Notes: generated by a model not told the origin, from the sequence alone. A stretch of 64,000 bases of DNA from Petroclostridium sp. X23 (GCF_030013905.1 NZ_CP124862.1:3475051-3539050); one strand, 5' to 3'; shown: positions 17,985 to 27,833, numbered from the stretch's first letter. A program made the numbers and translations.

Positions 17985-19652
17985 ATGAATGAGAATATGT
18001 ATAGATTTAAAAACATTGTAATACAAGAGAACAATAACGTAAAGGATGTATATGGTCACAACTTTTTTCACAAAAACAATAGAGAATTTTTAGGTGGAGA
18101 TGATAACTCGCTTTTTATTGCTTTTACAAAAGATAAATATAAATATATTAAAATCACACACAAAATAAAGAGTGACATCGACGGCCTACGGTTTAAGTTA
18201 TACTATGCATTGTTACCGGAAAATGCATTCTGTGAAGAACAATCTTTTGAGCTTGGTTTTATGGATGGAGAGGAATATACGTATATATTAAGACTAAAAA
18301 ACAAAAGTGATGCTTTTCGTTTTGATTTTGGTTTTAAACCCATTAACTTTAAATTTCAAAAGTTTAAAATTCAAAAACCAACTATTTTTGAAGTAATAAA
18401 AAAAATGAGTGTAAGTGCTCTTAAGAATTATAGAAATGTAATAAGATATATTTCTAATAATCATATTAATCTAGGTAAAATTCTGAGAAAAATAAAGGAA
18501 GTAGGTTTGATTGAAGCGGTTCAAGGTGCGAAAGAAAAAGCGGCACTTGCAATAAAAGAGGGTGCAGCCGATAAAACAATCCAGCAAGTGGTTGAGCCTT
18601 ATCAAGTAACAATTAAGCAAGAGCTTGAACCTAATAGAAAAAAAATACTCCATTTTATCGAAAATTTCTATACAGGAGGTTCATCACGTTTGATCATTGA
18701 TATTATTGAGTATTATGGTCATAAATATGATAATAAAATTTTTACCATGGCATATCGTGGGAAAGAAGAATTTCTAGGTGTTGAAGTAGAAGTAGTTGAT
18801 GTTAATAATAAAAAAGATGTGCTTAAAAAAATTAAGGAGTATAATCCTGATATTATTCATGTTCATATCTGGGAAGGTGAGTGGTATCATAAAGTCTTTA
18901 GTTTGCTGCAAGAAGTTAACAGTATTAAGATGATAGAAAATATAAATACTCCGATAGAGCCTATTTTAAGAGAATATGTTGATAAATATGTATTTGTAAG
19001 CAACTATGTTTTAGAAAACTTTCATAAAAAAGATGATAGCAAAAGCATGGTTATTTATCCCGGATCTAATTTTCATATGTTTACTAGAAAGTTAGAGGGA
19101 GAATACCTGGCAAAAGATACTATTGGCATGGTATATCGGTTAGGATATGATAAATTAAATCAATATTCCATAGATGTATTTATTAAAACAGTAAAGAAAA
19201 GACCTCAGACAAAGGCAATTATTGTTGGCGGAGGGCCACAATATGAGTATTATGTGGACAAAGTAAAAAGAGCAGGAGTTTTCAAAAATTTCATATTTAC
19301 TGGATATGTGCCGTATAACTCCTTGCCAAGTTGGTATGAAAAATTCACTATATTTGTAGCTCCAGTTTGGAAAGAAAGCTTTGGACAAGTTTCACCATTT
19401 GCTATGAGTATGGGTATGCCTGTCGCAGGATATGATATTGGTGCACTAAGTGAAATTATTGGCACTAGCGAAGTACTTGCGCCTTCGGATGATTCAGACA
19501 AGCTTTCAGACATCTTGGTGCAGTTGCTTAATGATTATGAAAGATGTAAAGAAATTGGAAGGTTTAATCAAAAGCGTGCTTGGGATAACTTTGGTGTTGA
19601 AACAATGGTAGATGCTTATGATAAAGTGTATAATGAACTACTAGAGAGGTAG
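17985..19652 (+). CDS. GT4-family glycosyltransferase with novel N-terminal domain
   Basis: 555 residues. Residues about 215-555 form a GT-B, GT4-type transferase: HFIENFYTGGSSRLIIDII, IIVGGGPQYEYYVDKV, FTGYVPYNSLPSWY and the donor loop ESFGQVSPFAMSMGMPV. Residues 1 to about 150 are a beta-rich module I do not recognise, possibly carbohydrate binding, followed by a basic linker (ILRKIKEVGLIEAVQ) resembling the linker in the gene before it. ATG 17985 directly follows the stop of the previous gene, with GCGGAGATAG as ribosome site, indicating coupled translation. Substrate unknown. Confidence 0.82.
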   Translation: MNENMYRFKNIVIQENNNVKDVYGHNFFHKNNREFLGGDDNSLFIAFTKDKYKYIKITHKIKSDIDGLRFKLYYALLPENAFCEEQSFELGFMDGEEYTYILRLKNKSDAFRFDFGFKPINFKFQKFKIQKPTIFEVIKKMSVSALKNYRNVIRYISNNHINLGKILRKIKEVGLIEAVQGAKEKAALAIKEGAADKTIQQVVEPYQVTIKQELEPNRKKILHFIENFYTGGSSRLIIDIIEYYGHKYDNKIFTMAYRGKEEFLGVEVEVVDVNNKKDVLKKIKEYNPDIIHVHIWEGEWYHKVFSLLQEVNSIKMIENINTPIEPILREYVDKYVFVSNYVLENFHKKDDSKSMVIYPGSNFHMFTRKLEGEYLAKDTIGMVYRLGYDKLNQYSIDVFIKTVKKRPQTKAIIVGGGPQYEYYVDKVKRAGVFKNFIFTGYVPYNSLPSWYEKFTIFVAPVWKESFGQVSPFAMSMGMPVAGYDIGALSEIIGTSEVLAPSDDSDKLSDILVQLLNDYERCKEIGRFNQKRAWDNFGVETMVDAYDKVYNELLER

Positions 19653-19658
19653 ATGACA

Positions 19659-20597
19659 ATGCAAACGTGTTTGGTTATGGGTGCAGGGGGCTTTATAGGC
19701 AAGGCTCTCTGCAAAAAGCTTGCTAAAGAGTATAAAGTTTTAGCTTATGATATTCGACCGATTGAAGAGCTTAAAGACGTCGAAAATATAAAAATAGTAA
19801 CAGGAAACTTTATAGAAGAAAAAAATTTTCAAAATATTCTAGATGGTGTTGATAAAGTATTTCATTTGATAAGTACTACAATACCATCAGAAAGTACCAA
19901 GCATATAGATATTGAGATAGAGCACAATATAATTCCGACAGTAAGGCTTTTGGAAGGTATGGTTGCTTGTGGCGTGAATGAAATTATTTTTGCTTCTTCA
20001 GGTGGAACGATTTACGGAGAAACAGGAAATCATATAAACTGCGTAGACGATCGTTTAAATCCTATTTGTAGCTATGGTGTACAAAAAAAGGTAATAGAAA
20101 GCTATTTAGAGTTTTATGGTATCCGCTATGGAATCAATTATAAAATTGCCAGAATATCAAATCCGTATGGGTTAGGACAAAATCCTGATAAACCGCAAGG
20201 TGTCATTCCTATTTTTATAAAAAGATTGTTTAATAATGAACCAATTACTATATTCGGTGATGGAAATAATGAGAGAGACTATATATATATGGATGATTTG
20301 ATGGATGCTCTTATTGCTTTGACAAAATACAGTGGAGATAAGCATATTTTTAACATTGGTTCCGGTCAGGTGCATACTCTTAATGAAATTATTGAGAGTA
20401 TAGAAAAACAAGCAGATAGAAAGTTTATTCTAATAAAATATGCAGATATGAGGAAGTGCGATGTCTCAAAAACATTACTAGAGACAAAAACTTCGCAAGC
20501 AGAGTTAAAATGGAAACCGCGAATAAGTCTTAATAATGGGATATCAGTAATAGTGAATGGCCATATTCAGCATAAAAATAAAATTGATGCATGGTAG
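19659..20597 (+). CDS. NAD-dependent sugar-nucleotide epimerase/dehydratase
   Basis: An extended SDR of about 312 residues, with GAGGFIGKALCKKL as the dinucleotide-binding loop, ASSGGTIYGET as the active-site serine region and YGVQKKVIESY giving the Tyr-Lys pair. FGDGNNERDYIYMDDL is the C-terminal sugar-binding signature of GalE-like enzymes. It likely epimerises or modifies a nucleotide sugar for this glycan; UDP-glucose 4-epimerase activity is possible but not provable. ATG 19659 is preferred over ATG 19653 because GAGAGGT at 19643-19649 is properly spaced only for the former. It closes the run of tightly packed genes that starts at 10729. Confidence 0.82.
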   Translation: MQTCLVMGAGGFIGKALCKKLAKEYKVLAYDIRPIEELKDVENIKIVTGNFIEEKNFQNILDGVDKVFHLISTTIPSESTKHIDIEIEHNIIPTVRLLEGMVACGVNEIIFASSGGTIYGETGNHINCVDDRLNPICSYGVQKKVIESYLEFYGIRYGINYKIARISNPYGLGQNPDKPQGVIPIFIKRLFNNEPITIFGDGNNERDYIYMDDLMDALIALTKYSGDKHIFNIGSGQVHTLNEIIESIEKQADRKFILIKYADMRKCDVSKTLLETKTSQAELKWKPRISLNNGISVIVNGHIQHKNKIDAW

Positions 20598-20745
20598 TAC
20601 TCTTTTATCACTAGTAATATTCGAATAAAAAAAGTTTTAATGGACATAACTAAAAAACTCTTAATGCTATAGAATTATTTCAATTACTGGAATAGTTATA
20701 ATGATTATAATATACCAGTTCATACGAAAAGGAGATACTATTATA

Positions 20746-21804
20746 ATGAGAAATAGAATTAATACTTTACAATTTTTAAGAGCATTCCTTGCTGTTTATA
20801 TTCTATTATTTCATGTAATCTTAGAGCTTAATAATCAGTATAAATCCCAGTATGTACTACTATCAAGAATAATTGCTAATGGATATACAGCAATTGATTT
20901 GTTTTTTATACTAAGTGGATTTGTTATTTTTTATAATTATTCTCATAAAATAGGAGATATAAAAGGGGCGAGGAATTTTCTAATTAAAAGGATTTTACGT
21001 ATATATCCTTTATATTGGATTGTGACTCTACTGACTGTTGTTACTTTATTTGGACTGTATAAAGTAAAGCTTTGGGAAAACAAAGAATTATTGTTTAAAT
21101 CATTACTATTAATTCCGCAAAATGGTTATCCTATAGTAGCTCCGGCATGGACATTAAGCTATATTGTTTTCTTCTATATAATATTTTCACTAGTAATGTT
21201 TAAACCAAAAGTTTTTATCCCAATGGTATCATGTTGGCTTCTGGCGATCGTATTAAATTTATTTGAAATAATAAGCTTATCCAAATATAATAATTATTTG
21301 GTTTCTTTTCTATTTAGTTGGATGTTTTTAGAGTTTTTTATGGGATGTTTGGTGGCCTATATTGTACAGAAGTTCCATATCAAGTATGAAACTTATTTTC
21401 TTTTAGTTGGTATGTTTCTATACGGGTTTTCATGTGGATTTAACTTTGAAATTCATAGATTGTTAAGTATTGCTGCACCAGTTTCGCTAGTTATACTTGG
21501 TTTAGTATTGGTAGAGATGAAATATGAAATTGTAACTCCCAAATTAATATGTTTCTTGGGAGATGCGTCATATTCCATTTATATTATGCATTACTTAGTG
21601 ACGGTTAATATATTAATAGGTGTTACAAAAGTAAACCAATTGGAAAAAGTAATTGACTATAATTTGATATTATTAATTATACTTAGCTTAGGAGTGATAG
21701 TTAGTATACTATATTACTTATTTGTTGAAAAGCCACTAGTAAAAGTATTGGATAAAATACAGTATAAGTTCATAGATACGTACAATATAAGTAACAATCC
21801 TTAA
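20746..21804 (+). CDS. Acyltransferase 3 family membrane protein (O-acetyltransferase)
   Basis: About 352 residues with ten hydrophobic helices. The N-terminus INTLQFLRAFLAVYILLFHVI holds the family's Arg and conserved His, and FFILSGFVIFY follows; a later SYSIYIMHYL segment is also typical. Such enzymes pass acetyl or other acyl groups to glycans at the membrane. ATG 20746 has AAAAGGAGA upstream; the in-frame ATG 20701 precedes that site. It begins a three-gene O-acylation set together with the MBOAT and DHHW/AlgX-like genes that follow. Confidence 0.87.
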   Translation: MRNRINTLQFLRAFLAVYILLFHVILELNNQYKSQYVLLSRIIANGYTAIDLFFILSGFVIFYNYSHKIGDIKGARNFLIKRILRIYPLYWIVTLLTVVTLFGLYKVKLWENKELLFKSLLLIPQNGYPIVAPAWTLSYIVFFYIIFSLVMFKPKVFIPMVSCWLLAIVLNLFEIISLSKYNNYLVSFLFSWMFLEFFMGCLVAYIVQKFHIKYETYFLLVGMFLYGFSCGFNFEIHRLLSIAAPVSLVILGLVLVEMKYEIVTPKLICFLGDASYSIYIMHYLVTVNILIGVTKVNQLEKVIDYNLILLIILSLGVIVSILYYLFVEKPLVKVLDKIQYKFIDTYNISNNP

Positions 21805-22016
21805 GAAGGTAATACTGTATAACGAGCTGACAGAGATTTGTTAAAACAAATAGATTTATAGTAAGTATTTTTATACATATTAATTATTTAATTAAGTATT
21901 GATGAAAATGTATTGTGTACAAATCAATAAGAATGGAATGCAAAAATAGAATAATAACTGGAGTTGAGGAAGTATTAAAAGTATATAAATCAAGTTATGA
22001 AAAAAGGAGATGTATT

Positions 22017-23426
22017 ATGGTTTTTAGTTCTAATATATTTTTATTTATTTTTTTGCCATTAACTTTGGGAGGATATTATATTGTAAATTCTAAGTTAAGA
22101 AATTACTGGCTCTTAATATGCAGTTTGTTTTTTTATTTTTGGGGCGAACCAAAATTTATACTTATAATGATTTCGTCAGTTACAATTAACTACATATATG
22201 GATTATTGATTCATTTTACTCATATAAAAGAATTGAGGCTAGGTATTAAAAGGCTCGTATTATTTGGAGCGGTCATCTCTAATTTAGGGCTACTTTTTTG
22301 GTTTAAATATTTGGATTTTTCAATTAGAATAGTAAATACCTTATTCAGTAGCAATATGCCATTAATGAAAATTGCTCTTCCTATAGGAATATCTTTTTTT
22401 ACTTTTCAAGGTATGACTTACGTAATTGACTTATATTGGAGAAAAGTAAGTGTACAGAAAAATCCTTTTAAAATAGCACTATATATCTCACTATTTCCAC
22501 AGCTGATAGCGGGGCCTATTGTAAGATATAAAGATGTTAATGATCAAATTGACGACAGAAATGTAGATATATACAAATTTAACGCAGGCATTAAACGTTT
22601 TAGCATTGGATTGGGTAAGAAAGTTATTATTGCGAATACCGTTGCTTTGGTTACGGACAACATCTTTAATGTGCCCTATATGGAGCATGCCATATTAACT
22701 GCATGGCTTGGTATAATTTGCTATTCTCTACAAATCTATTTTGATTTCAGTGGGTATAGTGATATGGCCATTGGTCTTGGGAAAATGTTTGGCTTTGAAT
22801 TTTTAGAGAATTTTAACTATCCGTATATTTCTAAAAGTATCACAGAGTTCTGGAGAAGATGGCATATTTCTTTGTCATCATTTTTTCGAGATTATTTATA
22901 TATTCCACTTGGAGGAAACAGAACAGGAAATGTATACTTTAATTTACTAATCGTATTTTTTGCTACAGGATTATGGCATGGAGCTTCCCTTAATTTTGTT
23001 GTATGGGGATTATGGCATGGCGCTTTTATAATTACTGAAAGAATATTTAAAAGATATAGTATCGTTAAGACACCATCAATTATAAAGCGTATTTATACAC
23101 TTTTAGTTGTGATTATTGGATGGGTATTTTTTAGGGCAGATAATTTAAGTTATGCGATTGGTTATTTAGGAAGAATGTTCGGTGTAGTAGAAGGACAAAA
23201 TGTTGGATTTACGACAGCATATTATATAGATAATTTTTTAATATTTATTTTAATTATTGCAACTATAGCTTCTACTGGGCTATTACTAAAACTGAATGAT
23301 AATTTAAAACTCTATAAAAATATTTATGTGATTACTGAAGCTGGGTATATTTCTTTTATATTATTTGTAAGTATAATTTTTGTAATGACGTCTACATACA
23401 ACCCATTTATTTATTTTAGATTCTAG
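22017..23426 (+). CDS. MBOAT O-acyltransferase (AlgI-like)
   Basis: About 469 residues, many hydrophobic helices. The N-terminus MVFSSNIFLFIFLPL and the segments LPIGISFFTFQGMTYVIDLY, FWRRWHISLSSFFRDYLYIP and ATGLWHGASLNFVVWGLWHG match AlgI/PatA MBOAT proteins; the WHG histidine (about residue 323) is the catalytic one. It transfers acetyl across the membrane for glycan O-acetylation. ATG 22017 has AAAAGGAGA upstream and gives the classical start; the frame's extra 34 residues from 21915 look non-coding. Next gene, nine bases on, encodes the expected extracellular partner. Confidence 0.93.
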   Translation: MVFSSNIFLFIFLPLTLGGYYIVNSKLRNYWLLICSLFFYFWGEPKFILIMISSVTINYIYGLLIHFTHIKELRLGIKRLVLFGAVISNLGLLFWFKYLDFSIRIVNTLFSSNMPLMKIALPIGISFFTFQGMTYVIDLYWRKVSVQKNPFKIALYISLFPQLIAGPIVRYKDVNDQIDDRNVDIYKFNAGIKRFSIGLGKKVIIANTVALVTDNIFNVPYMEHAILTAWLGIICYSLQIYFDFSGYSDMAIGLGKMFGFEFLENFNYPYISKSITEFWRRWHISLSSFFRDYLYIPLGGNRTGNVYFNLLIVFFATGLWHGASLNFVVWGLWHGAFIITERIFKRYSIVKTPSIIKRIYTLLVVIIGWVFFRADNLSYAIGYLGRMFGVVEGQNVGFTTAYYIDNFLIFILIIATIASTGLLLKLNDNLKLYKNIYVITEAGYISFILFVSIIFVMTSTYNPFIYFRF

Positions 23427-23435
23427 GAGGCAATA

Positions 23436-25010
23436 ATGAAGGACTTTAGTATAAATAAAATGTGTACTTATATTTCTATTGCTATTTTTTCTTTACTAAT
23501 TACATTACCTCTTATTTTTATCAATACAGATAAAAATAAGATTTCTGTTACTGAAAACAGAAAGCTTTCTCCGTTTCCACCGTTGAAAACGGAGAAAAAT
23601 AAATATAATCACTCTTTTATTAAAGATTTTGAAAAATTTGTGGATGATAATATTGGATTTAAGCAAGAAGCTGTTATTGCTGATATAGCTTATTTCTATA
23701 AAGTTTTTCATAAAGTAAAAGTTCCACATTATTTAGAGGGTAAGAATCAACATCTTTTCTATGCAGTTCCTTGGAACAATATTCCTATTTATCAAGGAAA
23801 GAATCACTTGAAAGAAACAGAGTTAAAGCAATCTGCAGATGCTTTTATGACAATGAAAAAGTATTTTGAAAAAACAGGTGCTAAGTTTCTGATGATGACA
23901 ATACCGGAGAAGGAAAATATTTATCCAGAGTACTATCCAAAATCTATAATTCGCTTGAATGATAAGACAACTGTAGATATTTTAATTGAATACTTACAAA
24001 AAAACACAGATATTGATGTGTTTAGTGTTAAAGAGCAGCTCATTAATAATAAAGGCAAGGAATTATTATATTATCGCAATGTTGACCCAGCCCACTGGAA
24101 CATGAATGGTGCCTTTATAGGATATATGGAACTTATGAAAAAGATACAAAAAAGCTTTCCGGATATAAAGATTTTGAATAAGGAAGATTTTGATATAACG
24201 GAAATGCCATCAAAAGGGACGCTAGCCCATCTAGCGGATTTTAAAATTATAGCAGATGCTATGAGACTCAAGGACAGCATATATGGTTATAATTTAAAAG
24301 GAGGCTATAATTTTAAAGTTACAGATAAAGTCCCAGAAGGAGTTGTATTAGATAAAAATAATAATTTTTATCATTATACAAATACCAAAGATCCCAATTT
24401 GCCCAAATTATTAATGATAGGAGACTCTTTTATATATTTATACATGCTGCCAATGCTTACAGAAAGCTTCAGCGATGTGTATTTTACACGATATTCAAAT
24501 GCCTATGAAATAGTAAAGTTGCAAGAAACGATAAAAGCTGATATTGTTGTATATGAGACGGTAGAACGAGGGTTTAATTATGCGGTAAAGACAAAATCTA
24601 TTGCAGAAATGTCTAACTATATAGATAACGATTTTACATATGAATCATTAAAAACGATAGATCAGCAACCAGCAGTCTATATCGATATACCAGTTATTAA
24701 AGATGGTGCTTTACCCGTGAATAGTGATACTATTACTACACCTATTCTTGGCTGGGCAGTTGATGCAAAAGAAGAAAAGCTATCAGGAGGGTTATATCTT
24801 AAATTGAATAATAAGTACTACAAGGCTGTTATGATGGAAAGACCTGATTTAGCAAAGGTAAAACAAGAATATATCTATGCAGGATTTGAATTCAACATTC
24901 CAACAAATGAGTTGATTAGCACTGATAAAATTCAAATTATTGTAATTTCAAACGATAAAACATATAAGTATAAACCTTTTGAGATAAAGTTTAAAATTGA
25001 GAATAAGTGA
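23436..25010 (+). CDS. DHHW/AlgX-like SGNH acetyltransferase partner
   Basis: 524 residues with an N-terminal membrane anchor (about 12-30) and an extracytoplasmic SGNH-like domain. The nucleophile block is LLMIGDSFIYLYMLPML (Ser near 330), and VDPAHWNMNGAF (about 217) carries the Asp-His pair typical of DHHW/AlgJ/AlgX proteins. These accept acetyl groups delivered by the MBOAT partner and put them on the exported polysaccharide. AGGAGG precedes ATG 23436. The last roughly 120 residues form a beta-rich module, possibly glycan binding. The transposase remnants begin soon after its stop. Confidence 0.85.
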   Translation: MKDFSINKMCTYISIAIFSLLITLPLIFINTDKNKISVTENRKLSPFPPLKTEKNKYNHSFIKDFEKFVDDNIGFKQEAVIADIAYFYKVFHKVKVPHYLEGKNQHLFYAVPWNNIPIYQGKNHLKETELKQSADAFMTMKKYFEKTGAKFLMMTIPEKENIYPEYYPKSIIRLNDKTTVDILIEYLQKNTDIDVFSVKEQLINNKGKELLYYRNVDPAHWNMNGAFIGYMELMKKIQKSFPDIKILNKEDFDITEMPSKGTLAHLADFKIIADAMRLKDSIYGYNLKGGYNFKVTDKVPEGVVLDKNNNFYHYTNTKDPNLPKLLMIGDSFIYLYMLPMLTESFSDVYFTRYSNAYEIVKLQETIKADIVVYETVERGFNYAVKTKSIAEMSNYIDNDFTYESLKTIDQQPAVYIDIPVIKDGALPVNSDTITTPILGWAVDAKEEKLSGGLYLKLNNKYYKAVMMERPDLAKVKQEYIYAGFEFNIPTNELISTDKIQIIVISNDKTYKYKPFEIKFKIENK

Positions 25011-25057
25011 AATATGTTTATTTAAGGATAGAATTTACCATTTAAAATCAATCTTAA

Positions 25058-25570
25058 AGGTTTCATTGGACGAGGCACAGAGAAATCCATTCCGGTATTC
25101 TTAACCCTAATTGCAGATTTAGAGGAATTACGTCAATGGTTGGAAACAGAAAATTGCCGTTATGTAGTAATGGAAAGATAGCATTCTGGAATCAGCTTTT
25201 GATGAATCCATGGCATTAATCGTTGCAAACGCTAGACATATGAAGAATGTTCTAGGAAAGAAGACCGATATGAAGGATGCCGAATGGATTGCTACATTAC
25301 TACGCGCAGGTCTTCTTAATGGAAGTTTTATTCCTTCTACGATATACGGGAACTTAGAGATTTAAGCTTTCGAGTTTTCTAAGCGACATTTTTGGAGTAT
25401 TAGGTAGAGCAATTATTAACCATTTAGCAATTCGTGGAAATATAACACCCGAAGCTGTAGATACTTATGTTCAAAAGCAAGCAAGAAAAAAGTTGAATGA
25501 AATAAAAGTTGCAGTCAATGGTCGAATGAATTAACATCAGAGAAATTTCTTTAAGCTTCTTTTAAAACGT
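25058..25570 (+). pseudogene. Degenerate IS110-family transposase
   Basis: Fragments of an IS110/IS1111-type transposase occur in order but in broken frames: DLEELRQWLETENCRYVVMER then a stop at about 25178; NARHMKNVLGKKTDMKDAEWI followed by ATLLRAGLLNGSFIP then a stop; KLSSFLSDIFGVLGRAII and AVNGRMN then a stop at about 25532. The N-terminal catalytic start and about 40 central residues are missing. No terminal repeats could be identified. It is inactive and marks an old insertion between the acylation genes and the rhamnosyltransferase genes. Confidence 0.8.
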
Positions 25571-25574
25571 CTGG

Positions 25575-25798
25575 ATGAATGAATTTGGGCAGATTGTACA
25601 AAATGAATGGCTAAAATCAACAGAAATACAAAAGGAAATAGAAACCGTTAAGTAGTCAGGAAATATAGATCAAAAAAGGAATCCAGTTCTAACGAATGAA
25701 AAAGAAAACCGGACGGGCCCTACAATCCCCATCAAAAAATGTGGGAATATATAGGCATTAATCCGCTAGAATGGCAGGAAAATAAATACTTTACCTAA
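25575..25798 (+). pseudogene. Remnant of a REP-associated (Y1/IS200-like) transposase
   Basis: Two short pieces resemble the two ends of REP-associated tyrosine transposases. 25575-25655 encodes NEFGQIVQNEWLKSTEIQKE, like the stretch just before the family's HxH motif. 25711-25798, in another frame, encodes MWEYIGINPLEWQENKY, like the C-terminal YIxxNPxxW segment. The HUH motif and catalytic tyrosine in between are deleted. Family match is from memory of conserved segments, not from a search. Confidence 0.55.
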
Positions 25799-25995
25799 TA
25801 TTTTTATTATAGGGCTTGAAACTACATCTGCAAAATTATATTAGAATCTGAACAACTACAAATATTTAGTTCAATGTAAGATAAAGTGAAATAAGTGTTA
25901 GGATTTGATTAAGATAGATATAAAGCTTTCAAACATCATTATTAAGCTTAAATGTTTTTGATTTTTAAGGATAGTCATATAAGGAAGGGAAGTCG

Positions 25996-26964
25996 ATGGA
26001 TTACAAAAAAGTGTTAGTACAGATTGTAACATATAATAGTGAGAAATATATTATAAAGTGCTTAGAGAGTTTAAGCATACAAACCTATAATAATATTGAA
26101 ATTATTATAATTGATAATAATTCCTCAGATGATACAATATTATTAGTAAACAAATATTACAAGGAAACTAGAATAATTAAAAATGGCTGTAATATAGGAT
26201 TTAGTGCCGCACATAACATCGGATTTATTGTAGCAGAGGCGGAATATATATTGATATTAAACCCTGATGTAATATTAGAAGAACAATTTATAGCTAATAT
26301 AATAGCTAAAATGGCCCAAGATTCTAGGGTCGGTCTAGTAACAGGAAAGGTTTTAAGAATGAGAAATTATTTTGAAAAGACTGATGAAATTGACTCTACA
26401 GGAATTTTTATATCAAAAAGCTGCAGAGCTTTTGATAGAGGACAAGCTGAGATGGATGTAGGACAATATGATTATGATATAGATGTTTTTGGTGCTTGTG
26501 GGGCGGCAGCTATTTATAGAAGGGCGATGTTAGAAGATATCAAAGTTGATAATGAGTATTTTGACGAATCCTTCTTTGCATATAAAGAAGATATTGACTT
26601 GAGCTGGAGAGCGAGGTTAAAGGGCTGGGAATGCATATATTGTCCGGAAGCAGTTGCTTACCATATGCGAGGCTGGAATGAGGGGAACCGAAAATCTCAG
26701 CCTCTATTTATACGTGTCCATTCCATTAAAAATCGCATCCTAATGATGTTAAAAAATGATAGCATAGTAGGTATTCTTGAGCATCTTCCACAGATACTGA
26801 TATATGAACTGGCAGTCTTCTTTTACTGTTTATTATTTGACTTTAAAGCATTAAGGTATATAATAGAAGTGGTAAAGCTATTACCGCAGACTTTACGAAA
26901 AAGAAAGCTGATACAATCGACACGTAGAGTAGATGATAGAGAAATATATAAATATTTTAAATAG
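25996..26964 (+). CDS. GT2-family glycosyltransferase (rhamnosyltransferase-like)
   Basis: 322 residues, GT-A fold. VQIVTYNSEKYIIKCLESL opens the nucleotide-binding part; IIDNNSSDDT, NIGFSAAHNIG and LILNPDVIL (the DxD-equivalent) follow; FFAYKEDIDLSWRARLKGW is the catalytic base region typical of WbbL/RfbF-like rhamnosyltransferases. A hydrophobic segment near the C-terminus (about 262-285) suggests membrane association. With the rhamnose genes upstream, dTDP-rhamnose is the likely donor. A good AAGGAAGGGAAG site precedes ATG 25996. Confidence 0.87.
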   Translation: MDYKKVLVQIVTYNSEKYIIKCLESLSIQTYNNIEIIIIDNNSSDDTILLVNKYYKETRIIKNGCNIGFSAAHNIGFIVAEAEYILILNPDVILEEQFIANIIAKMAQDSRVGLVTGKVLRMRNYFEKTDEIDSTGIFISKSCRAFDRGQAEMDVGQYDYDIDVFGACGAAAIYRRAMLEDIKVDNEYFDESFFAYKEDIDLSWRARLKGWECIYCPEAVAYHMRGWNEGNRKSQPLFIRVHSIKNRILMMLKNDSIVGILEHLPQILIYELAVFFYCLLFDFKALRYIIEVVKLLPQTLRKRKLIQSTRRVDDREIYKYFK

Positions 26965-26975
26965 ATGGTGGACAC

Positions 26976-27833
26976 ATGGATTTATCGGTTATTATCGTTA
27001 ATTATAATACTAAGATACTGCTGGAAAGATGCTTGGATTCAATCAATAAATTCCCGCCGGTTGGTGGCTATGAAGTCTTTGTAGTAGATAATGCCTCTAC
27101 CGATGGTAGTATCGAATATCTTAACAATTTAGATCAACCTAATAATGTAATTTTAAACAAAGATAATGCTGGCTTCTCAAAAGCAAATAATCAAGCTATC
27201 AGCAAAGCTAAAGGACGTTATATACTACTTCTTAATCCTGATACGGAAGTTTTAGTAGATACCCTTGATAAATGTATCGATTATATGGACAAGCATGATG
27301 ATATAGGTATACTAGGATGTAAAGTGATGTTGCCAAATGGTAAGCTTGATTTAGCTTGTAGAAGAGGTTTTCCAAATTTGAGAAATTCTTTCTTCAAGTT
27401 CACCGGCTTTGCCAAGGCCTTTCCCAAAATAAAACTATTTTCAGGTTATAACCTTACCTATCTTGATGAGCACAAAAGTTATCCGGTTGACAGCGTCGTA
27501 GGCGCATTTATGATGTTACGCCGTGAGACTATTGAAGAAATAGGCCTCTTAGATGAAGAGTTCTTTATGTACGGTGAAGACATCGACTGGTGCTATCGGG
27601 CGAAGCAGGCAGGATGGCAGGTATTCTACTATGCAGATGCATCGATCATCCATCATAAAAGAGCCAGCAGCAAACAAAATCCAAAAGCATTGGTAGAATT
27701 TTTTCGTGCGATGAAAGTATATTACCGAAAACATCATGCCAATAAACATAATAAATTTATTAATGAGTTTGTCTATGCCTCTATTGATTTGCTCGCATAT
27801 CTAAAAATTTTTATAAATCGGTTCAAAAAATAA
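26976..27833 (+). CDS. GT2-family rhamnosyltransferase-like enzyme (WbbL type)
   Basis: 285 residues, GT-A fold. SVIIVNYNTKILLERCLDSI, VDNASTDGSIEY, NAGFSKANNQ and LLLNPDTEVL with the metal-binding aspartate lead to FFMYGEDIDWCYRAKQAGW, the acceptor/catalytic region. WbbL-like members add rhamnose as an early sugar on the primer lipid. It lies 11 bases after the previous GT2 gene and 16 before the priming transferase, so the three form one unit. Base composition here returns towards that of the flanking chromosome. Confidence 0.9.
   Translation: MDLSVIIVNYNTKILLERCLDSINKFPPVGGYEVFVVDNASTDGSIEYLNNLDQPNNVILNKDNAGFSKANNQAISKAKGRYILLLNPDTEVLVDTLDKCIDYMDKHDDIGILGCKVMLPNGKLDLACRRGFPNLRNSFFKFTGFAKAFPKIKLFSGYNLTYLDEHKSYPVDSVVGAFMMLRRETIEEIGLLDEEFFMYGEDIDWCYRAKQAGWQVFYYADASIIHHKRASSKQNPKALVEFFRAMKVYYRKHHANKHNKFINEFVYASIDLLAYLKIFINRFKK

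Noticed and set aside
10693-20610. Shared 11-mer TTTATCACTAG upstream of the permease gene and of the acyltransferase gene
   Set aside because: A match of 11 bases between two AT-rich sites is expected by chance in 64 kb, and the flanks do not match.
21805-22016. In-frame extension of the MBOAT gene back to 21915
   Set aside because: The added residues are not hydrophobic or conserved, and AAAAGGAGA stands right before ATG 22017, which gives the family's usual N-terminus.
25996-27833. Two successive GT2 genes as a recent duplication
   Set aside because: They share only family motifs; intervening sequence and lengths differ, so divergence is old or they were recruited separately.
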